This document shows, piece by piece, positions 31,028 through 38,227 of a stretch of 46,967 bases of DNA (position 1 is its first letter; the number at the start of each line of letters is the position of its first letter). The stretch lies in the IMG/VR virus record IMGVR_UViG_3300000116_000020, positions 10,071 through 57,037 of that record, one strand, 5' to 3'. The DNA comes from a virus. The notes under the pieces are model-generated. The model did no database searches and was not told the origin of the DNA. It saw nothing but the letters and a program-made list of their open reading frames with translations. Made by a program: the position numbers and the translations under genes.

Positions 31028-31663
31028 ATGGCACACAGACTATTACCTTTCAGGCAGTATGACGAAAATGACGTTATCAACTTGTTTGCTCTAAAAACTA
31101 ACGTGAACCTTAAAGCCGTCGGAGTAAATGATGACGGAGAAAATGCTGACGGGGTTCTTGTATCGGTTCAAAACGGAGACAAAGCAAAAGATGTCATTAA
31201 TTTAGATAACGCAGGTGACTTTTTCGCAAGTTACAATTCTCCAATTGGACGTAATCAATATCCCGAAAACCCATTAAAGATCGTTCCAGCTTCAAGCGGA
31301 AACTTTAATGCTATCGGAGTAACTTTACGATCCACTTTGGCAGTTGATGAAAACGGCGAAAGCTTACTTTTTAACCCAGTGAAGAAGGATGAGCTACAAG
31401 CTGTACTTTCTGGACAAACTGTACCAGTTCTCTCTAAGGGGGTTGTTACTGTGACTCAGAATGCAGTTGAAGGAACTCCTGCTCCTGGATCCGCCTTGGG
31501 CGCTTCATCTACGTATGCTGGAAAATTTGCGGCACTTGAAGGCAAGGGCGGCAACAAGAATCAACGTCAAATTGGCCAAGTTCTTGCAACAGGAACCCGT
31601 TACGATGGAAATACAACTGATACATGGGCTGGAAAGTACTATGTAATCAAGTTGGATTGCTAA
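31028..31663 (+). CDS. Head-associated (decoration-like) protein, 211 aa
   Basis: MAHRLLPFRQYDENDVINLFAL, then a beta-rich Gly/Ser region with repeated NGDKAKDVINLDNAGDFF, GVTLRSTLAVDENGESL and Gly/Ala-rich loops. The position between scaffold and major capsid protein is where capsid decoration or vertex proteins are often found; no specific family recognised. The next gene is the major capsid protein, 29 bases downstream. Confidence 0.5.
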   Translation: MAHRLLPFRQYDENDVINLFALKTNVNLKAVGVNDDGENADGVLVSVQNGDKAKDVINLDNAGDFFASYNSPIGRNQYPENPLKIVPASSGNFNAIGVTLRSTLAVDENGESLLFNPVKKDELQAVLSGQTVPVLSKGVVTVTQNAVEGTPAPGSALGASSTYAGKFAALEGKGGNKNQRQIGQVLATGTRYDGNTTDTWAGKYYVIKLDC

Positions 31664-31692
31664 AATTTTAACAATTAAGGTAAATTAACAAA

Positions 31693-32805
31693 ATGAATAT
31701 TACACTTAAAAGAACCGACGAACAAGTAGAGCTTATCAAAGCTATGGCTTCTCGCGATAGAGATGTCGCTTACGAAGCACAGCAAGCTATGGCTAATTTT
31801 ATTGGCCCAGTTTTGGCTGAAGTTATCGATAATGCTCCAACCTTGAGTAATCTTTTCACTCCATTCAGTTTTGCTGCGGATGATAATCCAAGCATTCCTT
31901 TGGATCTTTACTATGATGTAACCGATGACGAGTACATCAAGGTATATAGCACAAATGCTCCTGGTGGTCTTCCTTCAAGTCATGTAACTCCAACTCATAG
32001 CGAATTGAAGCTTGCTACTTACCGCTTGGAAAGTGCAGTAGACTTCGATAAACGTTATGCTGCTCGTTCTCGAGTTGATGTTGTGAGTAAAACAATGACC
32101 CGTATGGCTCAGGAAATACTTTTGCAACAAGAAAGCTCTTCTGCTGGATTGCTGTTCGGAACAATTGGCGATACCGCCTCCGATCTTTACATGCAAAGTA
32201 GTAATGCTGGATCATTGACTCTTGATGATTTCAATAGAATGCTCACAAAAGCAAAGAGAAATAATCCTTCTTGGAGCGGTGGAACACCTGAGCGTACACG
32301 CGGCATTACTGATCTTATTGTTTCCCCAGAGGTAATTCAGAACCTTCGTGAGATGTCATACAACCCAGTGAACACTAGGGGTAGTGCTGGCGGAAAGATT
32401 GACGTTACTGATGCTCAAAATGGAAACACAATGGTTGATGCTCCTGGCGGTTCTATCGCTGCTAGCGATGCAATGCGTCAAGCGTTGTTTTCACAATCTG
32501 GCATGCCTGAGTTCTACGGAATTTCTATCATGGAAATTTACGAGCTTGGACCAAATCAAAAATACCAAAAAGTTGCAAACACCCTTATCAGTGGACACAA
32601 CAGAAATGATGTTGTTGTTGCTCTTGATAAATCCAGGGAGTCCATGCTTCGTGCGGTTGCAGTTGATGCTGAGTCTGGCACTAGCCTTACGGTTTCTGCC
32701 GACGACCAATATGTCGCTCGTTCTAAAAAGATCGGCTATTATGCTGAGCTTGAAGAGGGGCGTACGGTTATCAACAACCGTGGGTTGCTTGCTATGGGAA
32801 TCTAA
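31693..32805 (+). CDS. Major capsid protein, HK97-like, 370 aa
   Basis: Length, composition and position fit an HK97-fold capsid protein. Features: N-terminal helix (RTDEQVELIKAMASRDRDVAY), TLSNLFTPFSFAADD, an E-loop-like segment LYYDVTDDEYIKVYSTNAPGG, VDFDKRYAARSRVDVVSKTMTRMAQEIL and a P-domain helix with GISIMEIYELGPNQ. The gene's codons favour GCT/GCA and CTT, unlike the flanking AT-rich genes, consistent with high expression. It has GGTAAATTAACAAA upstream with no strong Shine-Dalgarno. A strong terminator follows immediately. Confidence 0.75.
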   Translation: MNITLKRTDEQVELIKAMASRDRDVAYEAQQAMANFIGPVLAEVIDNAPTLSNLFTPFSFAADDNPSIPLDLYYDVTDDEYIKVYSTNAPGGLPSSHVTPTHSELKLATYRLESAVDFDKRYAARSRVDVVSKTMTRMAQEILLQQESSSAGLLFGTIGDTASDLYMQSSNAGSLTLDDFNRMLTKAKRNNPSWSGGTPERTRGITDLIVSPEVIQNLREMSYNPVNTRGSAGGKIDVTDAQNGNTMVDAPGGSIAASDAMRQALFSQSGMPEFYGISIMEIYELGPNQKYQKVANTLISGHNRNDVVVALDKSRESMLRAVAVDAESGTSLTVSADDQYVARSKKIGYYAELEEGRTVINNRGLLAMGI

Positions 32806-32828
32806 TTTCTTTAGTCTTAACTCATTCA

Positions 32829-32861
32829 AAAGCCACGGAGGTAAAATTCCGTGGCTTTTTT
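32829..32861 (+). terminator. Strong intrinsic terminator after the capsid gene
   Basis: AGCCACGGA (32831-32839) and TCCGTGGCT (32848-32856) form a perfect stem, with A3 and T3 extensions, loop of 8 bases and a T-run. It separates the abundant capsid transcript from the following genes. Confidence 0.9.
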
Positions 32862-32889
32862 ATTTTTAAATTTAAAATTAGAACTTTTA

Positions 32890-32929
32890 GTGTAATTCAT
32901 ATATAATATAGCGAACCCAATAAAAGTAT
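32890..32929 (+). promoter_or_regulatory. GTGTAAT and TATAAT promoter motifs
   Basis: GTGTAAT (32890-32896) and TATAAT (32902-32907) lie upstream of ATG 32930. The TATAAT predicts a start near 32914 and a leader of about 16 bases. The motif comes about 30 bases after the capsid terminator. Confidence 0.5.
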
Positions 32930-33328
32930 ATGACTAGAAAAAAGAAAACCAGCACAACCAAAAAAACTAAGCAATCGCTAGACGGAGTTGAATACATAGA
33001 TGGCCAATACAAAGCCGACAAGGAGCAACAGGCTAAAGATATAGAAGAATTGCTATCACCTGCCAAAAACCCCTTTGGAACGAATTCTATGGAGGAACTG
33101 GAGTCCAAAATGGAAGGAATGAATTTAAGGCAGATTCAAGAAATAGCCGTTAGCGCAAATATTTACCCATCTGGAAACAAAACAACTTTAAAAAATAAAA
33201 TCAGAAAAGAGTTTAAAGTTAAATATGGAACTCATGATGGAGGCAGAAGATATGTTTCATCTACCGAATCGCCCGTGGCCAGCGAAGAAATCGCCAAAAA
33301 GGTCATGAGTATACTCAACGAAAGATGA
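32930..33328 (+). CDS. SAP/Rho-N-like domain protein, 132 aa
   Basis: Basic N-terminus (MTRKKKTSTTKKTKQS), then an acidic linker and a helix-turn-helix-like region LESKMEGMNLRQIQEIAVSANIYPSGNKTTLKNKI (residues 58-92) that resembles the SAP/Rho N-terminal nucleic-acid-binding motif, plus a Gly/Arg tail. Small head or neck-associated DNA-binding protein is a plausible role. Its stop overlaps the next ATG (ATGA). Confidence 0.6.
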   Translation: MTRKKKTSTTKKTKQSLDGVEYIDGQYKADKEQQAKDIEELLSPAKNPFGTNSMEELESKMEGMNLRQIQEIAVSANIYPSGNKTTLKNKIRKEFKVKYGTHDGGRRYVSSTESPVASEEIAKKVMSILNER

Positions 33329-33855
33329 GTTATAATTTTGATAGCTCCATTAATGAAATAGGGAATTTAGCTTCAGGAGTTTTTAAATACGACTTTGATG
33401 AAGATAAATCTTTAGCCACTCCAGACTACATTTCTGGATGGATGCAAAATAATTTAGGTGAACTAAATATATTAATTCATAAATGCTATCAAGGCGAATA
33501 CCCTAAAATGGGCGACGAAGAACAATCCATCTATAGACAACTTTTCTTAAAAGATTACTATAAAAAACTTGGAAGAAAAACCTTGAGTACATTAAGTGCT
33601 GGAACAGAAAATACTACATCTGTAGCTTCAGAAGGAGGAAGTTTTCAAACATCAGACTGGACTGAGTTGAGAGAGGGCGACAGTGTGATAAAAAGACAAG
33701 CGAGTATCGCTAGTCCTACAACAAAGGTGACTGCATCAAAACAATATGCAAGTCTTTCAAGTGAAGCGGAACTAACCTTAAAAGACTTACTATACAAATA
33801 TAGCAGTGGAAAATCTAGCCCAATACAAGTTGCTGGAAATGATGCTCCTATTTGA
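33325..33855 (+). CDS. Hypothetical head/neck protein, 176 aa
   Basis: Translationally coupled to the preceding gene (ATGA overlap). N-terminal half is helical and tyrosine/acid-rich (DFDEDKSLATPDYISGWMQNN, EEQSIYRQLFLKDYYKKLGRK); C-terminal half is Ser/Thr-rich and low-complexity. Position after the capsid gene suggests head completion or connector, but no family is recognised. It ends one base before the convergent - strand gene. Confidence 0.5.
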   Translation: MSYNFDSSINEIGNLASGVFKYDFDEDKSLATPDYISGWMQNNLGELNILIHKCYQGEYPKMGDEEQSIYRQLFLKDYYKKLGRKTLSTLSAGTENTTSVASEGGSFQTSDWTELREGDSVIKRQASIASPTTKVTASKQYASLSSEAELTLKDLLYKYSSGKSSPIQVAGNDAPI

Positions 33856-33856
33856 T

Positions 33857-34840
33857 TTAAGTCATCTTCATTAAATCTTCCATATTCAAAGTGCCGCCTT
33901 TTTTTCTAGCGGCTTCATGTATACTTTGAGCCTTAGCCATTTTATTGTCTACTCCCATATTTTTATAATCTTCTTTTGTTGCACCAAAAACAGTAGAAGC
34001 CCCATCTTTTTCTAAGTTATCCTTAAGTTTTGATCTTTCCTTAGATGAAGAAGCAAAATCTAACAGTGCATCAGGATCTTGTTTAATCGCTTCAGGTATA
34101 TCTGGAACATTTTCAAAAATATTTTTAAATATCCTGGAGTATGTCATGATACTAATTTGATGATTTGTTAGTTGAATAGCTGGTTTTCCAAAAAAATCAA
34201 TAGCATCATTTGTAATAAACATGTATGGATTAAAAAAAGCTTGCAGAACACAGTTTTTAATATTATCTTCAGAATATTTTTTGTGAAAAGAATTAAACTC
34301 TTTAACTAAATTTGATATTTCTCCATGAGACAATTCATCAAATTCATCAGATGTGTATAGAAAGTTTTTCAAATTCTCATCTTTAAAAAAAGTTTTTTGA
34401 ATAAAAAAATCGTTTAGTTGTTTAGCTGCATACTTCTCCGCAGTATTCATTAATAAAGAATCTTTTTTAGACTTTAATATTTTTAACTTTAATAATTCTT
34501 CATCTATCATTTTTTGGTGCAAGTCTTTTTCGGCCTGAATAATTAAATTCTTTTTTGTTTGTTTTAAATTATCCAAATAAAGCTCTATCGCATCGACTTC
34601 ACTATCTTCTTCTTTGGACCAATCTCCTTGATCTATAGCATTTTGAAGAACATCTTTTTCTTGAGGAATTCCTCTTTTTATAGCTTTATCTAAGTAAGCA
34701 TTTTCCTTCATATTAAACTTACAATAGTCTTGCAAATTCAAATGTTTTATATAGCAATGATGCCCCCCGAAAAAAGACTCGCTATAGCCATTACAAATTT
34801 CATAAAATAAAATTTTATAGAATGATTCGTCTTTATCCAT
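33857..34840 (-). CDS. Hypothetical protein, 327 aa
   Basis: Cytoplasmic, mostly helical; coiled-coil-like middle (VDAIELYLDNLKQTKKNLII, LLKLKILKSKKDSLLM) and a C-terminal region (KDNLEKDGASTVFGATKEDYKNMG) that resembles the tails of some phage tail-assembly or chaperone-type proteins. Its distinctive N-terminus is MDKDESFYKILFYEICNGYS. Start overlaps the end of the next gene by 8 bases. Part of a four-gene - strand block inside the structural region. Function unknown. Confidence 0.5.
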   Translation of the reverse strand: MDKDESFYKILFYEICNGYSESFFGGHHCYIKHLNLQDYCKFNMKENAYLDKAIKRGIPQEKDVLQNAIDQGDWSKEEDSEVDAIELYLDNLKQTKKNLIIQAEKDLHQKMIDEELLKLKILKSKKDSLLMNTAEKYAAKQLNDFFIQKTFFKDENLKNFLYTSDEFDELSHGEISNLVKEFNSFHKKYSEDNIKNCVLQAFFNPYMFITNDAIDFFGKPAIQLTNHQISIMTYSRIFKNIFENVPDIPEAIKQDPDALLDFASSSKERSKLKDNLEKDGASTVFGATKEDYKNMGVDNKMAKAQSIHEAARKKGGTLNMEDLMKMT

Positions 34841-35471
34841 TTATTAAATCATATGTATTTCCCCCTCTATATTCACATAGAGAAGCGGCTAACTTGCTAA
34901 ATCCTCCCGCAGAGAAAAGTAAATTTCTTGAATTGCATAAATTAGTAAAAGATTCGTCAGCACTCATTTCAGTTATTATCTTAGAAGTAAAACCAAAAGC
35001 ATAAATATTATGCCTTATCTCTTCTATAAATTTTAAAGATATGTCTGAATTATTAATCGATCTGTTGTTATCAAAATGAGATAGCGTTGTATATAAATTA
35101 ATAATTATAGAGTCGCTATAATCAAATATTCCAGGAAAATTAATCATAGCATTCTCGAAAAAACCATTAATTGAACCTGGTTGAAACCCTCTTGTGAAAT
35201 TATGATCCCACAAAAACACTCCATTTTTATAGCCTATTATCATGTCAGATAAACGAAGATGGACATTTATTAAATCAGATGTATTTTTTTCTACAATCTG
35301 ATCAAGAATATCTATCCTACGATCTTTCTGATCTTCAGAAGATGTCTTTAGAACATATTTAGACGCTATTGATTCTGGAAAAATATAAGGAATTTTATTC
35401 CAGTATCCAGGTCTTTTGTTTCTTGTATAACCTTTTACAAAATCTGCTAAACGATATTTATCGTTAGACAC
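34833..35471 (-). CDS. Hypothetical protein, 212 aa
   Basis: Begins with GTG (GTGTCTAACG), 5 bases after the stop of the preceding gene; AAGGAAA in that gene's 3' end could serve as ribosome site. The protein (MSNDKYRLADFVKGYTRNKRP ... FENAMINFPGIFDYSDSI) is alpha/beta-like with a C-terminal ECRGG-type Cys region. No family recognised. It lies in the coupled - strand block between capsid and tail genes and may be a tail-assembly factor (inference from position only). Confidence 0.5.
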   Translation of the reverse strand: MSNDKYRLADFVKGYTRNKRPGYWNKIPYIFPESIASKYVLKTSSEDQKDRRIDILDQIVEKNTSDLINVHLRLSDMIIGYKNGVFLWDHNFTRGFQPGSINGFFENAMINFPGIFDYSDSIIINLYTTLSHFDNNRSINNSDISLKFIEEIRHNIYAFGFTSKIITEMSADESFTNLCNSRNLLFSAGGFSKLAASLCEYRGGNTYDLING

Positions 35472-35476
35472 AGCAT

Positions 35477-36235
35477 TTAAACATTTCCTTCTTCTATATC
35501 TTTATCTAAGGCGTCAAAATCTTCTTTTGTTGCATTTGTGCTAAAATACCAGAAACTTAACATCGTAGTTAGCTTATCTTTGGCTAGGTCAAAAATTTCA
35601 TTTCCACCTTCATCAAGCTCATAATACTCATCAATTTTATCTTCCGAAGATTCTCCTTTAAAAAAGGGTAAAATCTCATCATCTTCAAATTTTTGGTAGT
35701 GGGAAAGGTGCACTAAATACCAAAGCAAAACTTTATTTTGAGCCTTGCTGTCTGCAGTATGGTTAAACAATGAAGAGTAGCTGGTTTCCATATCAACTAT
35801 ATTTCTTCTAGTCTCTGCCATTTTTCCAAGCAATTGTTCCGCACGAGCTTGCTCTTGCTTGTTTTTTTGCTTTTTTGCATTTAATCTAGAATATCTATTC
35901 TGCTGGTCACCTAGTTCAGTATATAATCGAGTCAGTGCTTGGGCGTCTTCTTCAGATAACAACCCCCCAGAGTCACTGTATTTTTTTGCAAGCATAGCTT
36001 TAGTTAGAATCCCTCTTTTGATGCACTTACTCATTTCGATACTGTATTCAATATCAGCTTCTTCAAGCTCTTTTCTATTAGGCTCTTTGATTATAACTCT
36101 AACGGGAATTTTCGTTTTCTCTTTAACAGTCTCCTCATACTCTACAACTTTGCCTTGAGGATTCTTTTTCTTTTTAGTTACCGTGTTTTCAATCTCTTCT
36201 TCGACTTCAACACTAAAGCTATATATTTCTTTCAT
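35477..36235 (-). CDS. Hypothetical protein with acidic coiled coil, 252 aa
   Basis: N-terminal beta-strand-like region (EIYSFSVEVEEEIENTVTKK, KIPVRVIIKEPNRKELEEADI) followed by a long helical region with a QEQARAEQLLGKMAE coil and an acidic tail (EILPFFKGESSEDKIDEYYELD). The N-terminal VRVIIKEPNRKELEEAD resembles tail-assembly chaperones of some phages. A TATAAT placed 6 bases before the ATG gives another leaderless-type start. First gene of the - strand block. Confidence 0.5.
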   Translation of the reverse strand: MKEIYSFSVEVEEEIENTVTKKKKNPQGKVVEYEETVKEKTKIPVRVIIKEPNRKELEEADIEYSIEMSKCIKRGILTKAMLAKKYSDSGGLLSEEDAQALTRLYTELGDQQNRYSRLNAKKQKNKQEQARAEQLLGKMAETRRNIVDMETSYSSLFNHTADSKAQNKVLLWYLVHLSHYQKFEDDEILPFFKGESSEDKIDEYYELDEGGNEIFDLAKDKLTTMLSFWYFSTNATKEDFDALDKDIEEGNV

Positions 36236-36247
36236 GATTATATTATA
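36236..36247 (-). promoter_or_regulatory. Candidate -10 directly before the 36235 start
   Basis: TATAAT on the - strand (36247-36242) followed by 6 bases and ATG at 36235 puts +1 on the start codon. No -35 is obvious. Confidence 0.45.
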
Positions 36248-36250
36248 TAT

Positions 36251-36541
36251 TTAATTAAATTTAAATTCAACAATAAATTTCTCTAAATCTTGATTTTGCG
36301 ATCTTAAAGAATTATTACCTAAGTCAAGCACTTTTTTTCTTAAAAAGAACATGTGGTCGTCATCAAAATAATCCGCTTGTTTTAATAGATTTAGATATTC
36401 AGAAGGAAGTGATTCCGCCAGCTTTCCAAAATTCCTGTCGTGATCACTTTTTAATTCTTCTAAAACGCATAAAAAATTTTTAAAAAGATTTTTTATATTT
36501 TTTTCGTATTGTGCTTGAAGTAAATTTTTACTATCTTCCAT
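36251..36541 (-). CDS. Small hypothetical protein, 96 aa
   Basis: Helical, charged protein: MEDSKNLLQAQYEKNIKNLF at the start, then FGKLAESLPSEYLNLLKQADYF and a C-terminal ...NQDLEKFIVEFKFN. Distinct from its - strand neighbours. It is divergent to the 36601 + strand gene, with 59 bases between the start codons that must hold both promoters; GTGTAAT at 36583 is on the + strand. Function unknown. Confidence 0.55.
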   Translation of the reverse strand: MEDSKNLLQAQYEKNIKNLFKNFLCVLEELKSDHDRNFGKLAESLPSEYLNLLKQADYFDDDHMFFLRKKVLDLGNNSLRSQNQDLEKFIVEFKFN

Positions 36542-36582
36542 AAATACATATTATTTTCTAGTAAACAAAATTTCAATAAAAA

Positions 36583-36600
36583 GTGTAATAATTTATTGTA
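36583..36600 (+). promoter_or_regulatory. GTGTAAT motif before the 36601 gene
   Basis: GTGTAAT at 36583-36589, 11 bases before ATG 36601, predicted leader of about 5 bases. No Shine-Dalgarno. Confidence 0.45.
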
Positions 36601-37272
36601 ATGGCAGTTTTACCGAGAGATGTAGTAAGATCAATAAATTCCCAGCTACCAAAAGAGGTCGGGAAAAAATTCGAATTGATTGTGCAAAACAGATTTAATA
36701 TTATAAAAAATAAAATGATATTAGATTTCGAATCTCATCCCGTCACAGAAGAAATTGAAGCTGGAGTGAATGCATCAAATACGAGCGGAACTCTTGGTGG
36801 CTATGGAAATCTTTTTTCTTTCATAGGGTTTCCTTCAGGGTATGACCCTTTATCAAAAGTAAAAGCTAGGCTTTATGCCACTACATTAAAGAAAATAAAA
36901 TTTGATAAAAGAGGAAGACTAGAATTTATTACAACCGAGCCTACCAGAGAAGAATTATTTGCAATAACAAAATTTTCTGATTTCAGGGACGATTTCGAAG
37001 GATCTAGAAGTTGGCTTGACGGAATAGAGACAGGGATTTCTGGTCTTGGTTTTTATTTATATGAAGCAAGTAGAGATATAGCTAAGTCTAGGTCAGGAAA
37101 GGCTATACAGCTGAAGGGCGGAAAAAAAAGCGGAAAAGCTTTCGGGGGATCAACAACTGGTGGAGCAATAGGTTTACAAAGATCTAGATATACAAGAGTA
37201 TCTTATATGTCTGGCATTTTAAGAGAATTTAGAATGTCAATAAAAAAACTACAATCACAAAAAATAGCATGA
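36601..37272 (+). CDS. Hypothetical neck/tail protein, 223 aa
   Basis: Starts MAVLPRDVVRSINSQLPKEV; middle region GVNASNTSGTLGGYGNLFSFIGF is Gly/Ser-rich and the C-terminal 60 residues are basic (KSRSGKAIQLKGGKKSGKAFGG). The pattern of a helical N-terminus and Gly-rich loops recalls head-to-tail connector or tail-completion proteins, but no family is identified. Its stop overlaps the next start (GCATGA). Confidence 0.5.
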   Translation: MAVLPRDVVRSINSQLPKEVGKKFELIVQNRFNIIKNKMILDFESHPVTEEIEAGVNASNTSGTLGGYGNLFSFIGFPSGYDPLSKVKARLYATTLKKIKFDKRGRLEFITTEPTREELFAITKFSDFRDDFEGSRSWLDGIETGISGLGFYLYEASRDIAKSRSGKAIQLKGGKKSGKAFGGSTTGGAIGLQRSRYTRVSYMSGILREFRMSIKKLQSQKIA

Positions 37273-38132
37273 AAGAACTATTTGGACATACAGCAACTAC
37301 TAGTTTTAGTTTATGGTTTGAAAATCATTTAATAAATTATGGAGAAGCTCATAGTAATCAGTCTGCAAAACTTTACTATATAGAAGATAATAGGCTTCCT
37401 GATGGTTACTTCAGGTACAGCAGTCCTCACAAGCAATGGGTTACTGAAGCTGGAATTGGAGCGGGAACTGTTGTTCCTCAATACATATCAGGAGATGGTA
37501 CGAAAATATTTAGAGGAGAACAAGCTCTAGGATATTTTATTGATTTTCAAAACGGTGGTGTGGTTGTTACTGGAGATAGTGCGACAGATAGTTTAAATCT
37601 TAGTGGATCCTATTCTGTAAAAGATTTTAATATTTACAACACAAATGAAACAGAAGAAAGCTTGGTTGTAGAAACTAAGTTTAGTAATAATAGTAGATTT
37701 ACTGTTCCAGAAAGTGGAATTAGTCCATATAACATGGTGACTCCAGCAATATTTTTAAATAATGAATATATTGAAAATGCGCCTTTTGCATTTGGAGGAG
37801 AAGATTTAACAACTCTTCATTTTAAAGCTGTTGTATTTGCTGAAAACATGTATCAGTTGGATGGGGTGCTTTCTTTATTTGCTGATACACATAAAGCATC
37901 TTTCCCAAAAATATCATTTGGGGATCATCCAATAAATGAATATGGAGATTTAAAAAATGGAAATTATTTATATAAAAATGTTCCAATCGATGTAAGCGAG
38001 CCCCTTTTTAGTGTAAATAGAGTTGTAACATCAAAAATCAGTGAAAATGTACGACAAACAATATCACCTTCATTATTTGTTGGGTTTCTTGATTTCGAGA
38101 TAATACAACCAAGGTACCCAAGATTATATTAA
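37269..38132 (+). CDS. Hypothetical tail-associated protein, 287 aa
   Basis: Beta-rich protein: KLYYIEDNRLPDGYFRYSSPHKQW, then repeats of NG-containing strands (GVVVTGDSATDSLNLSGSY, ESLVVETKFSNNS) and a conserved-looking C-terminus (FVGFLDFEIIQPRYPRLY). The overlap ATGA with the preceding gene indicates coupling. By position just before the tail tube protein it may be a tail terminator or baseplate/neck component; not recognised with confidence. Confidence 0.5.
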   Translation: MKELFGHTATTSFSLWFENHLINYGEAHSNQSAKLYYIEDNRLPDGYFRYSSPHKQWVTEAGIGAGTVVPQYISGDGTKIFRGEQALGYFIDFQNGGVVVTGDSATDSLNLSGSYSVKDFNIYNTNETEESLVVETKFSNNSRFTVPESGISPYNMVTPAIFLNNEYIENAPFAFGGEDLTTLHFKAVVFAENMYQLDGVLSLFADTHKASFPKISFGDHPINEYGDLKNGNYLYKNVPIDVSEPLFSVNRVVTSKISENVRQTISPSLFVGFLDFEIIQPRYPRLY

Positions 38133-38227
38133 ATTTTTTTTTATGAAATAAAATTTCACATTAAAAGAACTTGAATGTAATTATATGACAACAACCCAAT
38201 CTTTTTAAAACTCAAAAATTAAACATC
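38133..38227 (+). promoter_or_regulatory. Leader of the tail tube gene with variant late motif
   Basis: Contains ATGTAATT (38175-38182), a variant of the GTGTAAT motif, followed by an A/C-rich leader. No good Shine-Dalgarno lies before ATG 38228. Confidence 0.35.

Noticed and set aside
32384-32869. A 161-residue + strand frame inside the capsid gene
   Set aside because: It is an out-of-frame shadow of the capsid gene with no start signal.
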